A DNA stretch of 64,000 bases from Branchiostoma floridae (lineage: Eukaryota; Chordata; Leptocardii; Amphioxiformes; Branchiostomatidae). Where the stretch lies: positions 24,139,824 to 24,203,823 of the forward strand of contig NC_049987.1 of assembly GCF_000003815.2 (NCBI RefSeq), read 5' to 3'. Positions 23,681-35,921 of this stretch are shown one piece after another (position 1 is the first letter of the stretch; each line of letters opens with the position of its first letter). The notes beneath the pieces are model-generated. The model did no database searches, had not been told where the DNA came from, and worked only from the letters and a program-made list of their open reading frames with translations. A program made the translations under genes and the position numbers.

Positions 23681-23905
23681 TGTTTCCGTGTTTCCGGATA
23701 TTTCTGGTCACCACAACTTTAGAACCTCTTGATGGATTTTAATGATATTTAGTATGTAGGCAGGTGTTAGGAAGACGAATGTTAAGGTCAAATTTGGGCC
23801 TCCTGATCTGCGACCTTAGTACTGCAGCAGAACTTTTTTCGTATCTTTGTCGTGGACATGTTATGGTCTTGATTTTATTGTGGCAAATATTTTGTGATAG
23901 CAGCT
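23680..23905. mobile_element. Partial copy of dispersed ATTATCTCC repeat
   Basis: Matches 12640-12850 and 63650-63860 through GTTTCCGGATATTT, TTAGAACCTCTTGATGGA, GGTGTTAGGAAGACGAA, TTAGTACTGCAGCAGAA and TATGGTCTTGATTTT. Its left end is replaced by the GT microsatellite. Confidence 0.7.
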
Positions 23906-24054
23906 TTTTGGATGATATTGTACTTACTAAAACGGCTTTTTGAAGAACCAATACTACCAGCAGAAGTAATAATCGATCATTGAAACAATACATTCCTTTT
24001 ATTGGCCTTTTGCATAGGTTATCATCTCCTGTCTTGGGCTTGGGGGGAAGCAAG

Positions 24055-27000
24055 ATGGCGAGTGCTGGAAGCACCGACCCAAGTGCTACAGCATGGTTCG
24101 TCTTTCCTGGAACGGGGCTACGAAGGAGACTCATGCTGAAGGATGCAACCCCGAAGAAACTGAAAAAAGCTTTCAAGTTGCCGGGGTATCCTGAGTTCCT
24201 CGTCGACATAGAACATGACCTGGTTGTCTTCGTAGATGAGGAAGACAGCCTAATCCCAGATTTGGTGCCCAACAAAGAGTACAAAATAGAGGTTGAAGAT
24301 GTTGGTGACACCGATAGTAAGTTGGTCAGAATAAAGCTGTTTATTCCTTAGATACACCAGTGCCAGTTTCTACTCCAGCCCTATCTACATCATGATTTCT
24401 TGCTAGGGAGGCATTGATTGTGTATTGCGAGGAAAGCATATTTTTTCTTTCTTGTTTTCTTTCTTTCTTTCAATTTCTCCTGTCCTTTTCATTCGTAAGC
24501 TTTTATGGTATGAAATATTGATTCCTGAGGTAGAGATACCTTTTTTCTCACTTTCCTGTGTTACTACATGAATTACGGGTATAATTAACAGTTTCTTCCC
24601 CCTCTAGGCTGCCATAATAGTAAAGAGAGAGGGTAATTGCCACTATTATTCAGGTGGAGCAAGGTAGAGTAGGTCAGAGTTCTTCGTCATTAGCATAAGG
24701 ATATGCAAATTGAATGCATATACGTTTGTAGTAGTCAGCTGTGTTCTGCTGCTGCAGTGATCTATGTTAACGATATATGATATATGTTAACGATATGACG
24801 ATATAACGATATGTCAACATGGTTCATTCCTGACGCCTACCCTTACCCCCTAGCCTCAATATCTGCCATAGCCAATATGGTGTTCAGCAAGGGTGCATAG
24901 CAAGGGTGCACAAGGGACAATAGACCATGGGGCCTGTTGCTTGCGAATGTCGCTGACGCCGCATTGATACGCTATTGACTATCTGCTTCTCTATTTTCTA
25001 TCGTCAAACGTAATCGTTTAGGCTTGGCGCCACGCTGCTTAATCTACCCTTCAAACATTTTACCGCAGTGCCGCAACGCCTTCCTCTTCGCGCTTTATGA
25101 ATCCTTTATAGAGCTCCGGGACCCTCGGACAAGTCCAGACGAACAATAGGGGATGTCAGTTTTTTTTCTTAATCACTAAAATATTCACAGCGTCCAAGAC
25201 ATATTCAAACATGCTGCCAAAAAACAATAGGTGACGGCATAGGGTACCCGGGAATTTCCCAAATATAAAGCTTCTGTTCACGCAAAGGAAGGACAGAAGG
25301 CAAAAAAAATACTTAGGAATGTTTTGATCCAGTCATGTGAGTCAATTCGAAGCGATGTTGTATTCACAGATGGACCATCTAAGAAAGCTCCATCCTCGGC
25401 AACGCCGCCCCATCTGTCGGACGACATCCAGAGGGCCATGATGTGCTGCCAGGCTATCTACCAGGACGGACCCGAGAAGGTCGTGCAGTTTCTCAACAAA
25501 CCGGAGAACCTGTGTCTGCACAACTTCGGGGAAGTCTGCGTGTCCCGGCACGGGAGACTCACCTACATGCTGGCTGAGACGGACGATAGGGACGAGCTCT
25601 TCATAGCCTTCAGAGGTAAGAACTTAGTAGTAAAGAAGGGGCTAACTATGACATCTTCCTGGGGCCAAGAAAAAATCATCATTGATTTCATAGAAAACAT
25701 AATATACCAGAACTCTATGACCACCACTTGCGGCTGCAAATTGTAGTTATGATGCACATTAACGCATATATGATTTTTATGATAAAATTACACCTACCAA
25801 ACCTGACACAACCCCCTGCAGAAATTGGTACATCCAAACGACCGACATCGGAAAGGTGTCAATGTAATATACAGACTGAAATGTGACGAACCCAACAATA
25901 AGAACACTTACATCGGTGAGACCAACCAGCCGGTGCAAATAACATTGCAGACCTAGCACTAACGACTACTCCTTGACCATATTCCACCACATGAAGCACA
26001 ACCAGGGACACTCCTTCAATCTCCAATTCACAGACATCCTAGACCGCGAACCCGACTGGTTCGAACTTCAGAGAGGCTATATATGAGAGAACATACAATC
26101 CCAGGAAATAGGGTCTAAGTGATGAACTTTCCGGGATCTAAATCCCCCTCCCCCAACCCGCGACCATACTTTAGCTCCTGTACTCAAAAAGGAGCTAATT
26201 GACTCATTTGCATCATGCATCATTGGACTATAAAAAAACTCTCGTCATCCTTTTGCACGTCAATTCATAGGCAGGTAGAAAACCTACTCTTCTTCAACCA
26301 GTTTCCTCAGTTTTACAGACAAAAGGTAGTGGATGCTACCTGAAACGTCTGACTGTTTCCAAAATCATATCCAGACGTTTCAGTAACTGTTTTTGGCATA
26401 TCTTATTACCTTATAACTTCATCGACGAAAATTACACCTTTCCTTTTTTGAAACATCTCTCCGTAGGCACACAGAGCTACGAAGATATACTCTCGGATCT
26501 GTCCATTTGGCAAGGGTCTGGTACGAAAAGGGAGTCTTCCATGGGCGGGAAGTGTCACGCCGGCTTCCTGCAGCTGGCCTCCTGTTTTCCCGTTGATCCT
26601 ATTCTGCGTAAGTACGTGTACGGTAAGGATGGCGACAACTGCGCGCGTATTGTTGTGTGTGGGCACAGCATGGGAGGCGCTGTGGCTCACATTGTCACTC
26701 TCAACATGCTTGCCGACCTAAAGAGATGCAGTCGTGACACAGAAAAGGTCCTGTCCATCGCCGTCGGAGCGCCGTACTTTGGTGACCGCGAAATGCGCGA
26801 CTACGCAGAGAAGCACGACCTGTCGGACAACCTGCTCACCATCGTCAACCAGAACGACCCGGTGCCGCGGCTGCTGCAGTTGGCGGAGGCATTTCAATGC
26901 GCTACAAAGGCTGGAACATGGAAGGTATAGGCAAGAAAAATAGAGTTCAACGACCTCATAGCTTCGCTAAATGATGTTAACCTTTTCCCAAAATATGGAA

Positions 27001-30000
27001 GTTTTATCTGAGTAAAGAGGGTCACTGTAGCATTTATTTTTAATAATTTTGTAAACGGGACCCTGACTTGCATTTACACAAGTCAATCTAAACTCAGACT
27101 CAAAATTAACAAAATACCTCCGTTTTTACCTTCTGTTTTCTTTGTTGTAAAAATGATTCTATGATATCTCCGACAACACAACCGGGCATACTTATTTTGA
27201 CTATGCATTTTACCATGCAGGTAAAGAGGATTGTCAGGAATGCCTTGCCGACTCTAAGACTGGCTTTACAAGCGCTCTCGCTCACCGGCGTCGGAGGCCA
27301 AGTAGTTGCCGCCGCTGCTGCAGCAATCGCTATGGTGGACCAACTCCCCACATACCTTGAAGACATCAGCAAGTTGCTAGGAAGTTATGTGGAAGCTGTG
27401 GGAGACGTCCTGAAATACACCCCCCTGGGCTGGTACATGTTCATCACACACCACAGGCCTCCAGGCGCAGGGACGAATAACCAATGGCACGTGTCCTACA
27501 TGGCAACTGCAGAGGAAGTCGTCCAGGCCATGAAGGAGACCGGCGAAATGAAGTGGCCAGGTAATGTTTTCCTGGTCAGTCGAATTAAACTACAGACTCA
27601 GTTTAGCTCCCAATAATACTAGTCATGTACATCATCATTACGAAACTTAGATTCATTGAAGGCTAGTAGCTTAACCATAGTTTCTGACTCATATCTAGCC
27701 TATATGGTAGCTACCTGTACATTCTGCATATTTCAGTGGACAGGATGAACGAGCACAAGATCAGCGAATACGCAACTGTCTACCCAACGACCACAGCTCT
27801 GGGGCAGCCAACGAAGTTCGACATCGCGCTGGAGGTAGTCAGAGAGAGCCTGGAGACATCCAGCTTACAGGACAATATCAAGAAACCCCGAGAAGTTGTA
27901 CATTACAATCCTTTCGAGCTTGTCATCAGTGGTGTCAACGTGGGTAGAGTTGGTGAGTTTTCTTGCTTTTCGTGTTTTTTTTACGTTTTACTTGATTGTT
28001 ATCCCTGGGCGACCGATTTGGCTGTGTGTTGCCTGTGTACCAACCTCTGATGCCGACCTGTCGCTTGACTTTCTCGAAGGATGTATTGTGTAAACGTCGG
28101 GCTGCCAATAAATGAATCCACATACAAATAGAGGCACAAATGTAACGAGTTAGAATAATATGATACAACTAAATGTCAACCATTTGGCATTTAAGCGTAA
28201 AAAAGGCTTGTTCATATTCAACGAGGGTGTCTAACATTCATTACTAGTGGAACCGAACCTATTGTGTAGTTCAAGCTCTCAATTCTCCAGGAGTTCTGTT
28301 TTCCTGAGCGTAACATATCACCATTGCTCACAATTGTTGACTGTTGTCATTGTTAAGTTGCCTTTACATTTGGTCCCATACACCAGGTGCTGAGGGGTCA
28401 AAGAAAAGGGGAAAGAAACTCCAGATAGTCGTCACTGGGCAAAATCTTGAGTTCTTCAGTTTGCCAGAAAAGCCTTTCACAGGTAAGAGGTTGTAACTTT
28501 ACCGCAAGACAGAGTTAGCTATTTATCTCATTCTTTTAGCTCAAAAAAGTATTTCTCATGAAAAGCTTGATAATTACAAAATATGTGATAGTGATAAGTA
28601 AAACCTTGTCTCATTTTTTCGCCAACAAGGATTTTCATTCTTCTTCTGGAGAATAAATGTGATAGCAACCCCCTTATCACATTGATTCTCCAAAGAGAGA
28701 ACCAGAATTCTTCTTCTGGAGAATAAATGTGATAGCAACCCCCTTATCACATTATTTCACCAAAGAGAGAACCAGAATTCTTCTTTTGGAGAATAAATGT
28801 GATAGCAACCCCTTTATCACATTAATTCTCCAAAGTGAGAACCAGAATTCTTGGGTTGCTATCACATGTATTCTCAAGAAGAAGACTCCTGGTTCACTCT
28901 TTGGAGAATTAATGTGATAAAGGGGTTGCTATCACATTAATTCTCCAGAAGAAGATTGTAGTAACACTCATTTGGTGAATTAATGTGATATGAAAACCTA
29001 AATCCTTTATCACAACTTTTTCAGTTATCACGACTTTCATTTTAAATACTTTTCAGTGCTAAATGTAATAATCATAAGTGATCATGTGGTACTAAAAAAT
29101 GCAACAACTGTGAGCAAATACAGCGCATTTTACTCACGTCGGTAGTTATGAAAATAGGGTATTTTTTCTTCAAGGAATTCCAGCTGACATGAAGAGGGGC
29201 ATAGAGACGAAGGTCTATGCTGATGAGGTCACTCTGGAGTGTGAGCTGGAAGCGGAAGAGCTGGTCGACCCCGTACCAAAGGTTCACTTCACAACTCATT
29301 TTGAGGAAAAGGAAATATCACTCACCAGAAAGCAAGTCAAAGTAAGTAATGAAATCATTATATGTAAAGGATATCCAATCCTGAAGTATAAAGTAGAAGG
29401 TAATTGATTACTGATTACCCACTCTTTCAGCCTAATTCATACTCGAGAACTAGGGAAGATTGAGCTGTGTGTTGTATAATCTATTTCAGGAAGCCAAAGG
29501 CCTGACCATTTCCGAGTGTGTTGTCAACGACCTCAGCCCAGTCCAGCTGGTCAAAGCCATTGAACGAAGTTTGTCCAACATCTTACTGGCAGCAGACCGA
29601 AAGAAAGCGACGGAGTCGGATGGTCTATTGAAGTTCCTCATTCGTCTGGATGAACAACGCAAATCGGTGAAGGAAGGTCAGTAAACGCTAATCTAATCCT
29701 AGCAAAGGTGCCTATGGTTATCAAGATTCATCCCAAGAACCTTATTTACAGCATTAAATTAAAAACGATTTCTACTATCAAACTTCTCTCAAGACCATCA
29801 AAATTTGAAATACGTTTGGAACAATAAGCAAAATACCACTAGCTGTCTGTGATAGTAAACTGTCTCCCTTTAACCACTTTGTTTTGTTCGGTCGTAGGTA
29901 AAGACAATGTAAAGCTGAAGAAAATGATTGACGAGTCAGAGAGTTTAGACGATCTGATGCAGGACAAAGATTTGCTCCGAGTAGTTGTGGAAATCTTGGC

Positions 30001-33000
30001 AGAATTTGGTCAATACTTGAAGGTCGAGTACCCGTTCAGTCCGGCACACTGGCTAATGGCTTCGTTCATGGGGCTGGTGACCATTGCGGGTATTGTGGCA
30101 ACAGGTATGTATATATATGGCCATCCTATCATTTCTAGAATGTGGTGTTCTGAAGAATGTCAGGTTCTCTTCTATTATCTTGTGGTTTTACTATTCCTGT
30201 ACACTGTGAGTCACTCGTGTCGCCGCCAACTTGCGCTTTAAGTGTTCTTTTGGTTATACTGAACCTTTGATTCGCCTGTCCTTAGCACATAGTTAAATAA
30301 CCAAGCTGCAAGGGTGCCTAAACCACATTTCTCTCACATGAAGGTGGAGGTGCTGCCATATTCTTTGGAGCGATCGCCTTGAGTAGCGGGGCAGCAATCG
30401 TAATTGGGGCTGGAGGCGCCACTGCTGCCATCGCCAGTTTAGGCTTGAATGTCTGGTACCACAGGCTGTTCAGGGACTATGAGAAGAACTACAAAGCTAT
30501 TCTGAAGTAAGACACTCCTCTTTGCTTGTCTTTAATCTCAAAGGTAGTAATCACAGTCAATGTTTTTGGCAGTTTTGTTAAGTATTTAATTGAATAATTA
30601 TTTGTGAAATCATGTTTGACATTGTCCTAGCTTCAGTGGAGATCAGTAGATGTTTTAATTTACATGATTTGATATTTTCAAGAACATATATGATTTTTAT
30701 CAGCTTACCGACCAACAAAAATCAATCTTCTTGCTTTTAAGCAAGAAAATACTTAAAAGTCGTCCAACCCATTTATATATGAAAATGTTGGACAATTCAT
30801 CCTCTATTGCATACGGAAAAAGAAGTCAAACCCATCAAATAGCTTAAGTAGAAATTGATTTAGTTTAGACGTTATTCCCTTTTGATTTATCTATGATTAT
30901 CATTTCCATTGTTAATTATGTTTATGTATACCACTACTACTTTACTTTGTATGCAATTAGCCCTTGCAATAAAGATATATATGTCACAGTAGAGATGTCG
31001 ATCCAGTAGAATCGTCGATTCTCCTATCAGAGATCTCGATCGGAGCTGGTCCTAGGGCCAGCTCCGATCGGAGTCTCTCCTAGGAGAATCGACGATTCTA
31101 CTAGTATAGATTGCGATCGGGGTCTCTCCCAGGAGAATAGACGATTCTACTAGGAGAGACCCCGATCGGAGTTGGCCCTAGGACCAGCTCCGATCCAAAC
31201 TCAAAGGATACTAAGATATAGGAAACAAGCCATACTTTTTTGATAAAGAATGATTTTATTTAGTATTAATGCAGTATTAGGCTTGTGTGTAGTTGTTAAT
31301 GAGTTAGTAGGTTTGCATTAATACTAAATAAAATCATTGTTTATCAAAAAAAGTATTGCTGTTTCCCATATCTTAGTATCATTTGAGTTTGGATCGGAGT
31401 TGACCCTAGGAGAGACCCCGATCGCAATCTATACTAGTAGAATCGTCGATTTTCCTAGGAGAGACCCCAATCGGAGCTGGCCCTAGGACCAGCTCCGATC
31501 GAGATCTCTCCTAGGAGAATCGACGATTCTACTGGATCGACATCTCTACTGTGACATATATATATATATATATAAAAAATCAGAGGATGGAGTAGTGTTA
31601 ACATACCCTTTGCTAGGTGAAACATTATGGTAAGACATTGTCATATTGTCAAAACTTTAGGATGCTGATTAAGGAGTTACCTGAGCCACAGAGTCAGAGG
31701 AAAGGTGGCGCTAATGCCGATGACGGAACATTGTACGGCTTGGAACGCGCCCTTTACACCAAGTACGAGGTCAGACATATTTTACTCATATATGCGTGCC
31801 AACAAAGGTCTTTCCATTCTATTGACTTCAATTTTGAATGAAATGCTGATGGCACAATCCCCGATTTTTATCTGTATCCCACGGCCTCTGGTCATCGCCA
31901 TCTCCGGAAAATAACCGAAACAAAATGATGAGAGAAATATTTTAGGTAGAAAATTACAAAAAAACATGAGTGCAAGATTCATCATCATGACATAGAATTA
32001 TGTTTGCCTCTTCAATGGAGCTATCCTATGCTGTTTGCGCACTTTGATGAACTTGTCTGTATAATAATCAAAATGTAAACAATATTCTGTTACCCTTCAA
32101 TCGATTAGGATGCAAGCCATAGAACGTCTTGCCCATGGAAAATATGATGATGATCGTAACCTGTAGAGGACAATCATACAAGAATATTTCTTAAAACACC
32201 CTGATACTTTCCAACCTAGGGCCTCGGTTATCTCAACAGACCTGTTGATGAAGTTATGGATAAGAAGCCCTTTGAAGACTCCCCTAAGCTGCAAAATGCT
32301 AAAGAAGAGTCCCAGAAGGAAGCTCTCCGACGCTGCCAGATGGCTTGTGACCTGTTTGCCATTCGCCAGTTGCTGCAGAAGTCCTGCTTCGTCGGATTAT
32401 TTGGACCGCAGAATGCTGGTAAATCCACGCTCATCGAAAAGACCTGGGGTGTGTCTGTGAAGGAGAGGGGGTTCAAGACCCACACCTCGGCTCCAGACCT
32501 GTACAAGGCGAAGGGGACGGAAAGAATGGTGGTAAGTGTTGGGGACGACATTTATGTGGAAGCCTGAACGTGTTCTAGATGAAAAATTACACTTTTATTA
32601 CCTTGTTCTTATTATCTTGTACACAACCAGGATGTACTCACTGTGCAGAACTCCAGTCAGAAGCTCTGAGGAAGGTGTCTGATAGACACCGAAACGGAAG
32701 CACAGCAAGTACATCCTGGTTGTGGACATTAATTCTGCTATATCCTCTTATATCATACGTTTCATTACCGTTTTTAATTAAACCTGTCCGGCTTCTTTAA
32801 GATCATAGACTTTCCGGGCACCACTACAATCGACGATCAAGTTGCTAACCTGGCTAACAACTGCGGGGGGCTGTCTAGCATCCTCATCCTCGTCATGCCG
32901 TTCCAAGGAGACACCAGCACGGACCACGTCACACAGCTGGAGAAAGCTAACAAGCTGGTAGAAGATTTCGACTGTTCTATTCTCCTGTGCATCAGCCAAT

Positions 33001-33643
33001 GCGGTCGTTTCAAGGACATATTGAAGGTGCGCCCGAAAACATTCTTCTACCTACAATTTATCAGCGTGAGAGATGTGCTAAGCTGTACGTCCATTGTTTC
33101 TGATTGAAGCTTGTCAGCTAGAAACCAATGATACTCACTTTTTATAGTTGCTCAAGAAATAATCTATATCTTTTTTTCTCAGGAATGTTCAAAACACGTT
33201 CAATAATGATCACTCAAAGCATACTGAAGTCCATGCATCATAACAACAATCTCAAGCTCTGAGTCATGATCTATATATATATGATGACATTTGACACAAC
33301 ATCTATTACTTCATGATGATCTATTTATTAGTAGCTCATTTTTATAACTATGCAAAACGATCATGCCTTCGATATTGTTTCTTATTGTTGTTGTTGTTGT
33401 TTTTGTTGTGTTCAGGACAAGGAAACTGTGGATGTCTTCAGGGAGGACTACACAAAACACCTGAAGATCGACGCCGCCAACATCCTCTTCACGGAGCTTG
33501 TGGAGACCGAGGCCATGGAGAGCAGGGGCGTGGTCGGGGCAGATGGGGTGAGGACGTGGTTGAAAGATTGGCTGATTAAATATGATGTGTTTGAAAACAA
33601 TGTTGATGAGCTCTACGCAGCTGTTAACATGAGCAGGGAGTGA
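24055..33643 (+). CDS. Gene B: paralogue of gene A, lipase-GTPase fusion (14 exons, 1071 aa)
   Basis: Coding exons: 24055-24316, 25370-25615, 26467-26924, 27221-27560, 27737-27952, 28387-28482, 29175-29341, 29490-29676, 29898-30104, 30344-30506, 31661-31769, 32220-32531, 32802-33026, 33416-33643. They total 3216 nt, and each junction has the same phase as in gene A. Seen: FIAFRGT near 165-171, GHSMGGA (Ser237), VNQNDPVPR (Asp300), GWYMFI near 390, EHKISEYA (His442), a membrane hairpin at about 709-760, GPQNAGKST (879-887), DFPGTT (924-929) and SQCG (986-989). The lipase triad is therefore intact in both copies, while the G4 motif differs. Known family facts and the inferred role are as for gene A. 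The exon 11 donor (GTCAGA, 31770) is weak; the rest are canonical. A GXSXG hydrolase fused upstream of a GTPase is not an arrangement I recognise from named vertebrate proteins. Confidence 0.92.
24317..25369. other. Intron 1 of gene B
   Basis: It contains a T/C-rich stretch at about 24450-24490 and a small tandem of CGATAT/GTTAACGATAT words at 24765-24825. No gene or named element is seen. Confidence 0.7.
25835..26090 (+). pseudogene. Decayed GIY-YIG endonuclease of a Penelope-type retroelement
   Basis: Reading GGTGTCAATGTAATATACAG onward gives VNVIYRLKCDEPNN, then NTYIGET, a GIY-YIG signature, then a stop. A second piece gives TIFHHMKHNQGHSF and DREPDWFE, matching the later H..H and W-F parts of that nuclease. 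Frames are broken and the reverse transcriptase part is missing. Known: Penelope-like elements carry a C-terminal GIY-YIG nuclease. It sits in gene B intron 2 (25616-26466). Confidence 0.7.
26300..26405 (+). mobile_element. Penelope-type 3' tail fragment
   Basis: TAGTGGATGCTACCTGAAAC followed by GTCTGACTG.TTCCAAAATC and CAGTAACTG.TTTTTGGC is very similar to 62975-63040. It lies about 240 bp after the GIY-YIG remnant and is probably the tail of the same element. Confidence 0.5.
28641..28960. repeat. 70-bp tandem repeat with inverted continuation, gene B intron 6
   Basis: Units start TTCTTCTGGAGAATAAATGT at 28641, 28711 and 28781 (TTCTTTTGG in the last), an exact 70-bp period. Each unit is a partial palindrome of GAATAAATGTGATA and TATCACATTGATTC. 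From about 28851 to 28955 the same words appear in the reverse orientation, so the block can fold into a long hairpin. Confidence 0.9.
30975..31572. mobile_element. Near-perfect 590-bp palindrome (MITE), gene B intron 10
   Basis: The left end ATATATGTCACAGTAGAGAT and the right end ATCTCTACTGTGACATATAT are exact complements. The arms pair through AGTAGAATCGTCGATTCTCC and GAGACCCCGATCGGAG words and on to TAGTATTAATGCA near the centre (about 31270). Arms are nearly 290 bp. Sub-repeats of GATCGGAGCTGG and CCTAGGAGA are themselves palindromic. Flanking TA runs suggest TA target-site use. No ORF. Confidence 0.88.
32621..32725 (+). mobile_element. Small inverted-repeat element with hammerhead-like core
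   Basis: ACAACCAGGATGTACT at the left and AGTACATCCTGGTTGT at the right are perfect 16-bp inverted repeats. Between them lies CTGAGGA, one A, GGTGTC, a TGATA loop, GACACC and GAAAC (32666-32695), which has the order of a hammerhead ribozyme core with a 6-bp stem II and one extra A. Known: hammerhead motifs occur in Penelope-like elements. Whether this one can cleave is unknown. It lies in gene B intron 12. Confidence 0.5.
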
Positions 33644-35921
33644 GCAACCTCACAATGAGTAACTCTCCAAGGTTCGTCTCGGTTTTATGTATATTTATCG
33701 GGCTTTCTATTTTGTACTGTTTGTCCGGAGGCCATGAAGAAAATGGCACAAAATAGAAATCCCGACAAAATGCCTAACATTACGACGAAAACAGAGCCGA
33801 ACCTCTGCTTTTGAGAGTAACTCTGAGAATAACTTTGTTGATTTATCAGAGATACAACTTTACTCTCAGGCGTCTCTAGCTGCAGACAAGAGAACGACAG
33901 GAGGAAGTGATAGGAACCTGTGTCATGTAATGACATTAGACAGATTGTGATAACATTTTTCTGCCTATCTGGTAGTGCTTAGGACTTGCCAAATACATTT
34001 TAAGTTTGTATTGATTTATACAATTCGTTATATCCACACAGTATCTTATAATCGTGCACAATTTGCGTGCTAATATTGATGTGTAGTTTTGCCTGTTTTT
34101 TGACAAGCTTTGGGTAGGATAATTTGTTATGAAATTGGCATGAATGTTTGCTGTAATTGTTCTGCCGTTGTATATCTTCATCAAATGTACTCCTTTGCAT
34201 CTGGGCTATAACATTACTATTAGCAGGCAATTGTAATGGCATAATTGTGACAGTAGATAAAGCAGTATTTGTGTTGACTTGTGCTGAATGGAGTCAATCT
34301 TATATATGGAATGTTGATATGTTCAACACCGTTACCATGTGCCTTACAAAAGTGACAACAAGACATCATTCTAAAGAAAGATAGATTTTGGGACATGATT
34401 GTTTTATAGTACCTATAATGTCATAATGTAAGTTTTATTGCAACTTAAATGCCATGTGCACAGAGGCTGACTAATGTATGACTTAATGAAGGAGAGCTAA
34501 TGCACACTTAGATGCAAACTTGTAACGAATATGGGTGTAAATCATAGGGATATATGATAATAATTCATAATTATGTATACAATCAGATTTCTACTTGTTA
34601 TGAAATGAGAAGGAAGCGGCGTCAGATCAGTGAAATGGACACATAATATGTCCTCCCTGTCTTAGAAGTTTCTACTGGATATACTGGGTTTCGCTGCCCA
34701 CATGATTCGCTGATTTAAATAAAAGTAGAAAATTTTGTTTCTGTACGTTTTTTTTGGGGGGGGGGGTTGTGCTCTGATACTGTCATGAGTGAAGACTAGC
34801 TGCATCGGGAATAGAACTGTAACTCGGGTACTGTAGATTGCCTATCAAGGTATCAAGGCAGAAAACATTTGTTTCCTTGACTCCTTGCTTTCAGCAGCAA
34901 GGCTATGGAACAGTGTAGGTAAATCTTTTGGACCGGTCATCAAATCTTTTAGTGACGAAAGAATCTGCTCAGCCTTTGAATATATGATAAACGTGCATAC
35001 CGGCGGTCTGGAATAATATTTGTGCTGGGGGAATTAGTTGCAATGCACTCAAGTTACGCAAGACGTCGCTCAGTAGATGAAGAAGCCCGTGATCACAAAC
35101 CAAAATGTGGAGAACAGGGTCGTTTTGTCGCTCAGGACTAGTGTCGACGTGAATGTGCCTATCTGTATGAGATTGAGAATGAACTATACCTGGCTACTTA
35201 TATAAATCATTCGAACACTGCATGGAACCCATGCCTAGTTTAGTCTGATTTGAACCCACCGTATCAGTGCATACTGCAGATGTTTTCTTTCACGTTCAAC
35301 AAGGAGGTAGTCACCTGATATACTATTGTACCAGCACATCACAATGTAATCATGCGAATCCTTATCAAATAAACAGCTCAGAACTGTAAATAACTATGGG
35401 CATTTGCATACATCAACATTCTATCATGTCATTTTTTTTTCATAATACCACGTTGTAGTGAACAATGGCCACGACTAGAGATGGTACACTATAAAGCTTG
35501 TGTAGTACTTAATCAGCTGTCAAGTGTTCTTGCATCTTGAGAAGTTGGTGATGGGCCCGAGTCTTAAAAGCGTGGCCATGGAGTCCACTTCCAGTGATGT
35601 CTCTGTTCGTGACCCTATTCAATGTAGTAACTGCTGCGTTTATGCAGCCATGCGTCAAATTCGCGTATCGGCCAAAGTTTTTGTGTAGAGACCCTGTTGT
35701 ACACCTGTTAGCCAATGGGTCACTTATTATCGTCTCAGTGCGCCCTACGCGGCGGTACAGCCGATTAAACCCTACATGACCTCTGAGGGCAGACCAAGGG
35801 TGAACAACACAAAAGGTGCCGCGGATGACAACACATGTACAGTCGGTAACAATAAATCTTTCCTGGCAACTTTTGAAACCCTGCAGATTTTTCTTAAAGA
35901 AGCACAACCCATCTAAGAGAC
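33644..35921. other. 3' flank of gene B and spacer before UNC-93 cluster
   Basis: The first 1.7 kb match the 3' flank of gene A in patches. AATAAA at about 34718 is the probable poly(A) signal of gene B, in register with 15745 of copy A. After about 35400 the duplication similarity ends. No gene is seen. Confidence 0.6.
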
